A stretch of 31,293 bases of DNA, taken from positions 1 to 31,293 of IMG/VR virus record IMGVR_UViG_3300008450_000267. The stretch is one strand, 5' to 3'. The notes below the pieces were generated by a model. It was given only the letters and a program-made list of their open reading frames with translations. It was not told where the DNA came from and ran no database searches. Positions 7,781 to 14,511 of the stretch are shown piece by piece (position 1 is the first letter of the stretch; the number at the start of each line of letters is the position of its first letter). The stretch is from a virus. The translations under genes were made by a program, and so were the position numbers.

Positions 7781-9247
7781 CTAAATCCGGTACATGCCGG
7801 AGGTGACGAGAACCTGGGTCTGCGCAACGCCGCCGTTGACCAGCACAACGCGCCAGTAGCGCGTGGCGAGGAACACGCTAAGTTGAACGGGCACGTTCGC
7901 CACGAGCGTCGCCTGGGCTGCGCGCCGCCAGTTCGTGTTGTCGGTCGAGAACTCAATACGCGCGCCGTCTGCCGCGCTCGCTTGGTCGGCCACGAAGGTA
8001 GCGGCGACGCGCTGGTTGACTGCCGTGGCGCCCTGGTCGCGGCTTGTGCCGGTGAACGTCGCACCGACCGCGAGGTTGGTAGCGGTGTCGGCGTTGATCG
8101 CTGGGGATAGGGTCGTGATCGACCCGATCGTCGCCGTGACCGTGCCTTGCTGGGAAACGGGGAGCGCGTTCTGCGTACCCTGCGCCCGGACGCCTTGCAG
8201 ATAGACCGGCGTGTTCGCGAACTTCTCGACGCTGATAAATCCGATCGTCCAGGTCGTCGTGGACGCGGGCGCAACCGTCCCGTTGAAGCTCCAAATCCAG
8301 ACGTACCGCGGCACGTCGTCGTCGGGCAAGTTCTCGTAGCGCGATGCGAGCGAAGCAAAGTTGCCCGCCGTGACAGACGCGCGGAGCGAGTTCGAGAAAA
8401 ACGCATCGCGGCCCGTTAGATCGTTCTGGACGATGACGCCAGGGGAAGCGGTTGTGATCGTCGTCGGCACCGTGTCGGCGTCAGCCCAACCCCGGCGCTG
8501 GGTCGTAAAGTTGATGTTGGTGGCCGTAGCGCCCGTCACAAGGTTGCGCACGAAGTTCCAGCCAAACAGCGTCAGAGTGCCCGTGCCAGACGCAGGCCAA
8601 CCGGCGACAGTGAAGGTGATCGACGTGCTGGCGACAACCGACGCGATGGCGTAGCGACCCGGCACGCCAGCCGCACCCGTGATGCCTGCAAGGTTGATGA
8701 ACTGCCCGACGTTCTGCGCCGTGTAGGTGTGACCCGGCACCGTGACCGTTACGCTTGTCGCCGAGTTGATCGTGTAGGTCAGTCCTTGACCGACCAGATC
8801 GGCCAGCATGATCGCAAGGTTCTGGTTGGCAATGCGCTGCGATGCCACGATCGACGCGCGCATACGAAGCGAGCCGCGCCACGATAGCGTGGTGCGCGTC
8901 AGAAACTCGGCGTTCGTGCTTGTGCCCGTGACGATCGCCAGCGCACCCGCCGCTTGGCTAGCGCTTACGCCCGTGCCCGTGATCGGCGTGATAAAGTCGC
9001 TGGTCAGAAGCCCCGCGCCAACCGATGCAAACGAGCACGTCCAAACGTCCTGGCCCACCAGACGCACAGGCGGCGCAGCCACGGCGTTGAACGGCACCGT
9101 CGTCGTGCCGACCCACGGAGCCGAGGCGCCGTCTTCGCCAACGTCGATCTTGCTGTACGGCACAAGGACGCCGCCCACGTCGTCCATGCGGAAATCGTAG
9201 GTAGCGTTCGCACCTGTATTGGGGTTTACGCGGGCGTTGTCGGCCAT
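7781..9247 (-). CDS. Large beta-rich virion protein, possible fibre or spike
   Basis: The 488-residue protein is rich in Thr, Val, Ala and Gly with few charges, as in beta-structured phage structural proteins. It contains a segment SVTVTVPGHTYTAQNVGQFINL followed by a small beta domain (about 165-235), and a C-terminal beta domain ending VLVTSGMYRI. There is no enzymatic motif. Its place in the late operon between a coiled-coil protein and small coupled genes fits a fibre, spike or appendage protein. No variable repeat or reverse transcriptase like the BPP-1 tropism system is seen beside it. Confidence 0.6.
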   Translation of the reverse strand: MADNARVNPNTGANATYDFRMDDVGGVLVPYSKIDVGEDGASAPWVGTTTVPFNAVAAPPVRLVGQDVWTCSFASVGAGLLTSDFITPITGTGVSASQAAGALAIVTGTSTNAEFLTRTTLSWRGSLRMRASIVASQRIANQNLAIMLADLVGQGLTYTINSATSVTVTVPGHTYTAQNVGQFINLAGITGAAGVPGRYAIASVVASTSITFTVAGWPASGTGTLTLFGWNFVRNLVTGATATNINFTTQRRGWADADTVPTTITTASPGVIVQNDLTGRDAFFSNSLRASVTAGNFASLASRYENLPDDDVPRYVWIWSFNGTVAPASTTTWTIGFISVEKFANTPVYLQGVRAQGTQNALPVSQQGTVTATIGSITTLSPAINADTATNLAVGATFTGTSRDQGATAVNQRVAATFVADQASAADGARIEFSTDNTNWRRAAQATLVANVPVQLSVFLATRYWRVVLVNGGVAQTQVLVTSGMYRI

Positions 9248-9250
9248 CGC

Positions 9251-9736
9251 TTACGCCCCCAGCTTGGCGCGAGCTTCCGCAATGGCTGCGTTGATGCGAT
9301 CGAGTTCCGCCTGGGCTGCGTTGACCTCGTCCTGCTTGATCGCCAGGAGCGACTTCGAGGCGACGTCGACAGCTTCCGCGTCGGCCTTGGCCTTGGTGAT
9401 TTTCTCGACGCAGATCGCGTCGGCTTCCTTGATCACCGTCTTGGCGTAAGCTTCGGCGTTTGCTTTGACCTGCTTGGCCCCGGCTTCGGCGTTGGCAGCC
9501 GCTTCTTCCGCAGCCGCAACTTGGTTCTTAGCGTCGTTCAGTTCGGCGCGAACCGCATCGAGCTTGGCGCGTTCCTTCTCGGCCTCGGCCACGCAGGCGT
9601 CGGCCGTGGCTTTCGCCTGGACGGCAGCGGCTTCGAGCGACGCAATACCTTCGAGCGCCTTGCCCACGGTGGAGAAGGCTTCGATCTGACGGGTGAGGAC
9701 TTTGACCGCTTCAGCGGCTTTGTTCAGGTCGGTCAT
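9251..9736 (-). CDS. Alanine-rich coiled-coil protein, 161 aa
   Basis: Nearly the whole protein is predicted helix by composition: Ala, Glu, Lys and Gln in heptad-like spacing from about residue 5 to 158, with no proline. This looks like a long coiled coil. It lies between the 114-aa protein and the fibre-like protein, with 3 bp before the next gene and a TAATG-type overlap with the upstream gene. It may be a trimeric stalk, tape-like or internal virion protein. The function is inferred from shape and position only. Confidence 0.7.
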   Translation of the reverse strand: MTDLNKAAEAVKVLTRQIEAFSTVGKALEGIASLEAAAVQAKATADACVAEAEKERAKLDAVRAELNDAKNQVAAAEEAAANAEAGAKQVKANAEAYAKTVIKEADAICVEKITKAKADAEAVDVASKSLLAIKQDEVNAAQAELDRINAAIAEARAKLGA

Positions 9737-10080
9737 TATCGGGTGCTCCGCGAAAGGAGGTATACGTTGACGTTGGCGCCAGAGCCAACCGGCGACAGGA
9801 TCGCTCGGATGTTGGTGACGTTTTCCGAGATGGCGTTGATGCCCTTGGACGTAAAGGTGATGGCCACGCCACCCGGATCATGCAGCGTATCCCAGGTCGC
9901 CCCGTCGTTGAGAGAGCCCTGGATGACGACGGTGGCGCCGCCGAAGGTGCCAGCAACCTGCACCGCGCGATCGGATGCGCCGGGGCGGGTGATCTTGTCG
10001 CCGTCAGGATCGGCGCTTGTCAGGTTCCAGACCGCGAGGTTGGTGTTGCCGTATTTGTCTTCTTGCGTTACGCCAGCCAT
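9736..10080 (-). CDS. Hypothetical beta-rich virion-region protein, 114 aa
   Basis: The sequence has repeated short beta-strand-like segments, including VQVAGTFGGATVVIQGSLND and ATWDTLHDPGG, then NIRAILSP near the C-terminus. This resembles small beta-sandwich phage proteins that decorate or join virion parts. The ATG at 10080 overlaps the TAA of the small terminase (TAATG). I do not recognise a specific family. Confidence 0.65.
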   Translation of the reverse strand: MAGVTQEDKYGNTNLAVWNLTSADPDGDKITRPGASDRAVQVAGTFGGATVVIQGSLNDGATWDTLHDPGGVAITFTSKGINAISENVTNIRAILSPVGSGANVNVYLLSRSTR

Positions 10081-10664
10081 TACTTGTTCTCCTCTTTGTC
10101 GGATTGCGCCGCGCGCTTGCGGCCGGCCAGGATGCGGTCGATCAGCGACAGCTCGCCCGAGACTTCGACCTTGTCCGTGGCGTAGCCCATGATCTTCGCG
10201 AGCGCGTCGAGTGCTGCCTTCTTGTCGTGGAATTTGACCTTGTACTTTTTGACTTCGCGCGCGTCTTCGCCCTTGCCGTCCTTGTACTCGTCGACCTGGA
10301 ATTCCGAGAGCGCCGCGCGCTGCTCGTCGTTCATGCCGGCCAGATCGAGGACAGCGGTGCCGTCTTCGTTGATTTCCAAGAGGTCGCCGAAGTTGGCGAA
10401 GGCGATCTTGGCGTATTCCTGGATGATGCGCTCGCGGGTCACGTCCGTCTTGCGCACCATGCTTTGGCGGCGCCGGTCGATTTCCTTGAGAACGTCGGGG
10501 TGGTTGAAGAGGCGGTGCTGGTAGCCTTCGATGCTCTTTTCGGAGAACCCGCAGGTACGCATGGCTTGGCGCTTGTTGAACCCGTTCGCGAAATACTCGT
10601 CGACGAGCTTCAGATAGCGCTCGCTCACTTCTCGCATCGGCTTGTTCTTTTTACCCTGACGCAC
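10080..10664 (-). CDS. terS: Terminase small subunit
   Basis: A GTG start at 10664 gives 194 residues. It has a GAGGAGG ribosome-binding site 5 nt upstream, which the later ATG lacks. Near the N-terminus, FANGFNKRQAMRTCGFSEKS is a helix-turn-helix of the terminase small-subunit type, and the next part (DRRRQSMVRKTDVTRERIIQEYAKIAFANFGDLLEI) matches the usual oligomerisation region. The charged C-terminus should contact the large subunit. The protein recognises phage DNA to start packaging. It is the first gene of the minus-strand late operon, below the promoter at 10767-10795. Confidence 0.88.
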   Translation of the reverse strand: MRQGKKNKPMREVSERYLKLVDEYFANGFNKRQAMRTCGFSEKSIEGYQHRLFNHPDVLKEIDRRRQSMVRKTDVTRERIIQEYAKIAFANFGDLLEINEDGTAVLDLAGMNDEQRAALSEFQVDEYKDGKGEDAREVKKYKVKFHDKKAALDALAKIMGYATDKVEVSGELSLIDRILAGRKRAAQSDKEENK

Positions 10665-10766
10665 CTTGGCCTCCTCGAAACTGGTGGGGGGAAACTTATA
10701 ATGCTCCTCCCCCCAGGGAGCGGGGCCGCATCTAGGAGGGAAGGGGCTCCGACGCGGCCGAAGAGT

Positions 10767-10795
10767 ACAATACGGGCCACGGCTTTGTCGGTCAA
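10767..10795 (-). promoter_or_regulatory. Late operon promoter, sigma70-type
   Basis: On the minus strand, TTGACC (-35, 10795-10790) and TATTGT (-10, 10772-10767) are 17 bp apart. The promoter points at the small terminase, about 100 bp away, and a palindrome copy (10807-10822) lies 11 bp upstream of the -35 box. Confidence 0.65.
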
Positions 10796-10806
10796 GCGCA
10801 AATTTT

Positions 10807-10822
10807 GGGATCACGTAATACC
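10807..10822. promoter_or_regulatory. Palindrome copy upstream of the late promoter
   Basis: GGGATCACGTAATACC fits GGKATYACGTRATMCC exactly. It lies just upstream of the late promoter -35 box. Confidence 0.75.
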
Positions 10823-11107
10823 GGCGCAGGGGTCTTCGAATTTTTTGGGATGGCGTTTGAGCGCTGCGGAAATCGGGGGTACACCCTTTGATTGTACTCA
10901 AGAGGATTCTGCGGACGGCTTGCGAGGTCCTGGGAGGTAGTAAGCGCCCGAGGCCCCGCCGGCCCCCCGAAGTGCCCCCGACCGCGTTGGGGCCCCCCGG
11001 CGATCAAGCGATCGTTTGTACACGAACGAACCGATGGTGGCATCGGCGCAACATGAGATGCAATCGATACGTGTGCAATGCTAACGTGCGAATTCAATAG
11101 ATAGCTT

Positions 11108-11123
11108 GGGATAACGTAATACC
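11108..11123. promoter_or_regulatory. Palindrome copy in the divergent region
   Basis: GGGATAACGTAATACC has one mismatch to the consensus. It lies about 270 bp upstream of the early promoter, at the border of the low-GC stretch. Confidence 0.65.
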
Positions 11124-11379
11124 AGCGAATAGCATCCGTTGCCGCAATTGCTGCATTGGATAGCGTTTGCGATAGCTCATACGTTTTTAAACGAAGCATT
11201 AGCGTCAATGTCGGATTTTGGGCACGCTGGATGCGCATTAGAAGCCTTGAACACGTTCAACGCTAAACAATACGATAGCGATACGTTATAACATAACGCG
11301 CGATAACACGCGCAATCGTTGCACTAAACGCGTGCTCTATCGTAGGCAAAGAAAAATCGACGCATCGAAAGAAAAGCTA

Positions 11380-11408
11380 TTGACAAACGAATGGCACGCG
11401 CGCATATT
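11380..11408 (+). promoter_or_regulatory. Early small-gene promoter, sigma70-type
   Basis: A perfect -35 TTGACA (11380-11385) is followed after 17 bp by CATATT (11403-11408). It lies about 48 bp before the first gene of the small-gene operon at 11456. Confidence 0.6.
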
Positions 11409-11455
11409 ACACAACGTAGCAGCAACGATGCTGCATTGCTTGGAAGGGCAATCAC

Positions 11456-11650
11456 ATGACAAACAAACGTTACATACGGCAGACCAATGCCGAGTTTGCG
11501 CGCGCAATGCGCAACAATAGACCAACGCGCAAAGCATCGCGCCACAATCGCAATCGCCTAGACGTCGAAACAGGCGCCTTGCTAGTCGTGGCAGTGATAG
11601 CCTTGATTGCAATCGGCGCGATTGCAGCAACGATCATCCTCAAAGCCTAA
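11456..11650 (+). CDS. Small membrane protein, 64 aa
   Basis: The first 37 residues are basic and Asn/Arg-rich. Residues about 40-62 (GALLVVAVIALIAIGAIAAT core) form one clear membrane span that ends the protein, so the tail-anchored topology would put the basic part in the cytoplasm. A GGAAGGG ribosome-binding site precedes the ATG. It is the first gene after the promoter at 11380. A role at the host membrane is plausible but unproven. Confidence 0.7.
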   Translation: MTNKRYIRQTNAEFARAMRNNRPTRKASRHNRNRLDVETGALLVVAVIALIAIGAIAATIILKA

Positions 11651-11662
11651 GGAGCACACAAA

Positions 11663-11866
11663 ATGCCGTCAATTAGCAATCTCTTCGCAGACGAAGAGCC
11701 GCGCGAATTCCCCTTCATTGCCTTCTACAAAGGCAAGAAAATCGAGGTATACGCAGAAACGTCCTACAAGGCGCAAACGCTTGCCGCTTCGATGTTCAAA
11801 GCCCGCAAGCAACACGAGGTAGACGTGTATCGGGCGGATTTACCGATTAGTCACGCGTCTCTTTGA
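11663..11866 (+). CDS. Hypothetical protein, 67 aa
   Basis: The protein has an FPFIAFYKGKKIEVYAETSYKA segment followed by a helix (AASMFKARKQHEV) and a short C-terminal strand. This alpha/beta pattern is common in small phage proteins of unknown role. The ribosome-binding site AAGGAG lies upstream of the ATG. It follows the membrane protein gene by 12 bp. Confidence 0.7.
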   Translation: MPSISNLFADEEPREFPFIAFYKGKKIEVYAETSYKAQTLAASMFKARKQHEVDVYRADLPISHASL

Positions 11867-11878
11867 TCGGTTGCGGAT

Positions 11879-11899
11879 TAGAGCCCCGCGCGGGCTCTA
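11879..11899 (+). terminator. Intergenic hairpin without U-tract
   Basis: TAGAGCCC (11879-11886) pairs with GGGCTCTA (11892-11899) around a 5-nt loop. It lies 12 bp after the 67-aa gene and 46 bp before the next start. The lack of a T-run suggests RNA processing or mRNA stability more than termination. Confidence 0.45.
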
Positions 11900-11945
11900 G
11901 TTCGAAGTCGAGCAATCTTGCACGCTTCAAAACGGAGATAAAACC

Positions 11946-12410
11946 ATGTCGCACGAAAATCATAGCCTCGCAGGTGTCGGCCAGCGCTCTTATGTCATCT
12001 TCGCAATCGATGCCGCATTTATCAATTCGGCACGCGAAGCCGACCTACTGCAAAGCATTCGCACTAAACCCGTGCAAGGGGGATACACCATGGAAAGCAC
12101 GGGCGAAACTGTTGTCGAGGCCAGCTACATCATTGCAGCAGAGGACTGGACTAAAGTCTTAGCCTCCGGCCTCGTCGATAATCAGGAAAGCATCTTGGTC
12201 CTTGGGCCGAAGGCTTCCCGCGATGCGCACCGCCCTGCCGTTCTGCATTTCTTGCCGAAGACGTGGGATGTTATGACGCAAGCATTGCCCGTGTTCCTGG
12301 GTTACTTCGTCGATTGCGAAGAACACGTCGCAAAGGCGCAATCGGGCTGGACAGAAGACAACGGCGTGTTCTACGCGTGCTTTCACGATCCCGAAGACGC
12401 CCAAGAATAG
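11946..12410 (+). CDS. Hypothetical protein in low-GC island, 154 aa
   Basis: I do not recognise this protein. The C-terminal half has LHFLPKTWDVMTQALPVFLGYFVDCEEHV, and two cysteines and several acidic residues lie near the end (ACFHDPEDAQE). There is no signal peptide. A GGAG ribosome-binding site precedes the ATG at 11946. It lies in the part of the window with lower GC content, between two intergenic hairpins, so it may be an acquired accessory gene. Confidence 0.7.
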   Translation: MSHENHSLAGVGQRSYVIFAIDAAFINSAREADLLQSIRTKPVQGGYTMESTGETVVEASYIIAAEDWTKVLASGLVDNQESILVLGPKASRDAHRPAVLHFLPKTWDVMTQALPVFLGYFVDCEEHVAKAQSGWTEDNGVFYACFHDPEDAQE

Positions 12411-12428
12411 CCGCTGATCGTTTCTAGG

Positions 12429-12453
12429 CTGGCACGTCGTCTAGGCGTGCCAG
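12429..12453 (+). terminator. Intergenic hairpin, 8-bp stem
   Basis: CTGGCACG (12429-12436) pairs perfectly with CGTGCCAG (12446-12453), with a 9-nt loop. It sits in the 57-bp gap before the HhH-GPD-like gene and has no T-run behind it. Confidence 0.45.
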
Positions 12454-12467
12454 TGTAGAGACGGGCA

Positions 12468-13115
12468 ATGGTGCACGCTCTAATGCGGAATAGACCCATG
12501 TTTAAAGAGCATCAAACTAAAATTAGCCAATGGGCGAGGCGATCGCCCGATAACTTTGGGCGCGTGATGCAGTTTGTCATTCTGACAATCCGTATGCCGT
12601 TGCATCGCGTCGCGGGCGATTTTGAGACGGTAGAGCAAGGCGGCGACGACGCTATGGGTGTTCTATTCGGCTTCAAGTATCGAGCTTGGCGCGAGGCATG
12701 GGAACAGCGTGAAAAGCTTTTCACGTACCTAGAGCATGTATGGTCCGATCCTGAATTGACGGCACGCGATAAGCATATGGACATGCTTGAAGCCGTTGCC
12801 GATTGCTTCGGCTTCGGACCTGTCAAGGCTGGCTTCGTGCTGCAATTGGTCTACGGCAATTCAGGCTGCATCGATACGCATAACCTGAAACGGTTCGGCA
12901 TAGGCTTGCGCGCATTCTCTAACTACTCGGGCAAGAAAACGCGCAAAGGACGACGTGCCATGCTTTCCAGATACGTCGATACGATCGAGCGGCAAGGGGG
13001 ACCTGAAAAGCTTTGGGATGGATGGTGCGAATTCGTAGCACAAAACTCGCCAGGACCTTACCAGGGTTCTGCATACGTCGTGTCGCGTACCCATTGCGAC
13101 GCACTAGGGCTCTAA
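12468..13115 (+). CDS. HhH-GPD-like DNA glycosylase fold protein
   Basis: The protein has 215 residues, or 205 if ATG 12498 is the start; neither start has a strong ribosome-binding site. Residues about 115-141 read GFGPVKAGFVLQLVYG, then CIDTHNLKRFG. This matches the helix-hairpin-helix plus Asp-Thr-His pattern of endonuclease III and MutY (GVGRKTA...VDTH). The catalytic Asp is kept, but the place of the EndoIII lysine holds Val (with Lys one residue on), and no 4Fe-4S cysteine set follows. It could be a monofunctional glycosylase, a relative used in base hypermodification, or a binding-only fold. It lies in the low-GC island. Confidence 0.55.
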   Translation: MVHALMRNRPMFKEHQTKISQWARRSPDNFGRVMQFVILTIRMPLHRVAGDFETVEQGGDDAMGVLFGFKYRAWREAWEQREKLFTYLEHVWSDPELTARDKHMDMLEAVADCFGFGPVKAGFVLQLVYGNSGCIDTHNLKRFGIGLRAFSNYSGKKTRKGRRAMLSRYVDTIERQGGPEKLWDGWCEFVAQNSPGPYQGSAYVVSRTHCDALGL

Positions 13116-13134
13116 CCAGGAAAGGAAAAAGCCA

Positions 13135-13356
13135 ATGAGTAAGACGGCATTCTATAGCGCGCATTTAGGGCAATGCGCACGAAGTATCGCGGGAGCAAAA
13201 CGCGCCGATTTATCCGACGACGTCAAGGCGGATAATCTGGCTATGGCCATTGCCAAAATCCGCTTAGCTTGCGACGTCGCGGGGCTTGACTACTACGCAA
13301 TCGAGCGAGACAGTTACCAGCTCTACCTCGCTTCGAAAGTCACGGAACACCGTTAA
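13135..13356 (+). CDS. Hypothetical protein, 73 aa
   Basis: A small, mainly helical protein with AIAKIRLACDVAGLDYYAI as the central segment. The strong ribosome-binding site is AGGAAAGGA. It follows the HhH-GPD-like gene by 19 bp and is probably co-transcribed with it. No family is recognised. Confidence 0.65.
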   Translation: MSKTAFYSAHLGQCARSIAGAKRADLSDDVKADNLAMAIAKIRLACDVAGLDYYAIERDSYQLYLASKVTEHR

Positions 13357-13375
13357 CCAGAAAAGGACTAGTGCC

Positions 13376-13570
13376 ATGGGTAAAACTTACAAATACGATC
13401 CCGAGAGCGAATTGAGCCCGGTTGATGTCGAAATGCGCAAGCAAGAGGCAAGACGCCCGCGAGATCGATGGGACATCGAATACGAGGAACACGTGATGAC
13501 GCAAACGCGCGACCATCGCGCAAGCTTGCCCGTGACACGTTACAGAACCCGTCCCCCCGTTCGGGGATAG
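13376..13570 (+). CDS. Hypothetical charged protein, 64 aa
   Basis: I chose ATG 13376 because AAAAGGA lies just upstream; longer in-frame starts run back inside the previous gene. The protein is very polar: many Arg, Glu and Asp, with no hydrophobic core segment beyond WDIEYEEHVM, and a C-terminal RTRPPVRG. It may be disordered. It is the last gene before the terminator hairpin and repeat array. Confidence 0.6.
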   Translation: MGKTYKYDPESELSPVDVEMRKQEARRPRDRWDIEYEEHVMTQTRDHRASLPVTRYRTRPPVRG

Positions 13571-13637
13571 GCCACGAGTTATAGGCCATTGGGCGACGTC
13601 AAAAGAGATGCAAAATCGAGCACCCAAGTTCACACCC

Positions 13638-13673
13638 AAAAAGGGGGCTCTCTATAGAGAGCACCCCCATTTT
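13638..13673. terminator. Bidirectional rho-independent terminator
   Basis: A perfect 14-bp palindrome (13648-13661, CTCTCTATAGAGAG) is extended by G-C pairs to 13643 and 13667 with one bulged A. Five A residues precede it and four T residues follow (13670-13673), so it can work on both strands. It closes the low-GC gene group before the repeat array. Confidence 0.7.
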
Positions 13674-13677
13674 GTGG

Positions 13678-13858
13678 TCGTGATACTTTTGAGGGAAGCT
13701 AGAACAAATTCCTTATCACGACGGGTGCGGTCGTGATACATTTTGCATCCGATGCAGTAAACATCGTATCACGATCAATAGTCGTCGTGATACGTCGTGA
13801 TACACTAGGTCGCCGTTCCTTATCACGATCGCTCTCGGTCGTGATACGGTCGTGATAC
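13678..13858. repeat. Array of nine TCGTGATAC half-sites, 53-54 bp period
   Basis: Plus-strand TCGTGATAC occurs at 13678, 13731, 13785, 13795, 13839 and 13850. Minus-strand copies lie at 13713 (one base different), 13766 and 13820 (one base different). The main plus copies are 53, 54 and 54 bp apart and the minus copies 53 and 54 bp apart. Each minus copy forms an inverted repeat with the next plus copy across 9-10 bp. Extra copies sit 10 and 11 bp after the third and fourth. Sequence between the sites is not conserved. This is a protein-binding array: an origin iteron set, operator cluster or centromere-like site. The half-site equals one arm of the scattered palindrome. Confidence 0.8.
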
Positions 13859-13916
13859 TTTGCGATCCCTGGATTGTAGAGACTGGCCTAGCTGTTTCAA
13901 CTTGTTGATGTAGTAC

Positions 13917-13945
13917 TTGACAACGCGTTTGGTATTACGTAATAC
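13917..13945 (+). promoter_or_regulatory. Promoter overlapped by the palindrome
   Basis: TTGACA (-35, 13917-13922) is followed after 17 bp by TAATAC (-10, 13940-13945). The -10 box is the right arm of a perfect palindrome copy (13931-13946), so a bound protein would block this promoter. It points to the gene at 13976. Confidence 0.6.
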
Positions 13946-13946
13946 C
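13931..13946. promoter_or_regulatory. Perfect palindrome copy over a -10 box
   Basis: GGTATTACGTAATACC is self-complementary over all 16 bp. It overlaps the spacer and -10 of the promoter at 13917-13945 and lies 72 bp after the half-site array. Confidence 0.8.
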
Positions 13947-13975
13947 GGGGCACCAAGCAAGAGGAGGGAAGGATT

Positions 13976-14245
13976 ATGAGTATCGTCGTGAACAATTTGA
14001 TGAAGGCTTACCGCAAGAAAACGCGGCCCCTGAAACTGTCCAAGGAAAACCGCCGCCTTATGAACCTTCGTATCGCGCAAGCTCGGCTCGCGGTGGAAGT
14101 TCACGAGGAGCCGGGAGAAGACTACGCGGCCACCGATCTAATCTGCAATCTTCTGCACTACCTGCGCGAGGTTCACGGCTTATCGGCCGACGACGCAATC
14201 GCCCGCGCGCGTTCCCATTACGACGCGGAAATCGGCAACGAGTAG
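13976..14245 (+). CDS. Hypothetical protein behind the operator-promoter, 89 aa
   Basis: A helical protein with a basic N-terminal third (KAYRKKTRPLKLSKENRRL) and an acidic second part (EEPGEDYAATDLICNLLHYL, then DDAIARARSHYDAEI). I see no classical helix-turn-helix. The ribosome-binding site AGAGGAGGGA precedes the ATG. As the first gene after the array and operator it is a candidate regulator or replication accessory protein, but that rests only on position. Confidence 0.7.
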   Translation: MSIVVNNLMKAYRKKTRPLKLSKENRRLMNLRIAQARLAVEVHEEPGEDYAATDLICNLLHYLREVHGLSADDAIARARSHYDAEIGNE

Positions 14246-14262
14246 CAGGGGGTTTTCGACGC

Positions 14263-14288
14263 GAGAGCCGGAGTTTACTCCGGCTCTC
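14263..14288 (+). terminator. Intergenic terminator-like hairpin
   Basis: An 11-bp perfect stem (GAGAGCCGGAG with CTCCGGCTCTC) and a TTTA loop are followed by TTTCG. It lies between the 89-aa gene and the small-gene string, so it may lower expression of the genes that follow. Confidence 0.6.
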
Positions 14289-14320
14289 TTTCGAGCATCC
14301 CGCTCGCAATGGAGAGGACA

Positions 14321-14503
14321 ATGACGCAACTGCGAACAGCGCTCGGCATCGTCTGCGATTTGATGTCGCGTATCGAAGGCAACCAGCCCTACGTGGTGCC
14401 GGAGGACTATCGAGAACTCGCGGCGCTGCTGAAGCGCTCGCCAGGGGCACGGCCGGTCAATTGCCCGACCGACGACTACATCGCACGCAAGACCAACAAC
14501 TAG
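14321..14503 (+). CDS. Hypothetical protein, 60 aa
   Basis: The start at 14321 has the better ribosome-binding site (GGAGAGG); an ATG at 14309 overlaps that site. The sequence is helical with a LGIVCDLMSRIEG segment and VVPEDYRELAALLKR. Its function is unknown. It opens a run of small genes with 3-9 bp gaps. Confidence 0.65.
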   Translation: MTQLRTALGIVCDLMSRIEGNQPYVVPEDYRELAALLKRSPGARPVNCPTDDYIARKTNN

Positions 14504-14511
14504 GAGGCACA

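Larger units (their letters stand above)
10665..11455. other. Divergent control region between late and early operons
   Basis: No convincing gene is seen in these 791 bp. It holds the late promoter (10767-10795, minus), palindrome copies at 10807 and 11108, a GC-rich inverted repeat around 10957-11003 (CGCCGG with CCGGCG), and the early promoter at 11380-11408. A weaker promoter-like pair, TAAACA (11264) with TATAAC (11287) at 17-bp spacing, lies further upstream. From about 11000 the DNA becomes much less GC-rich. Confidence 0.6.

Noticed and set aside
7781-9247. Diversity-generating retroelement target gene as in BPP-1
   Set aside because: No reverse transcriptase, template repeat or variable repeat is seen in the window, although the capsid genes resemble BPP-1.
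10888-11100. 70-aa plus-strand open frame
   Set aside because: TTG start without a ribosome-binding site, Arg/Pro-rich translation of a GC-rich inverted repeat, no coding character.
10792-11238. 148-aa minus-strand open frame in the divergent region
   Set aside because: No ribosome-binding site, odd composition, and it runs across the late promoter and two palindrome copies. The YYVIP words in it are only the translation of the palindrome.
12721-12740. Palindrome-like TTCACGTACCT in the HhH-GPD-like gene
   Set aside because: Only the central TCACGTA matches; outer arms do not.
13678-13858. CRISPR array
   Set aside because: The repeats are only 9 bp, occur in both orientations and have uneven extra copies; there are no cas genes.
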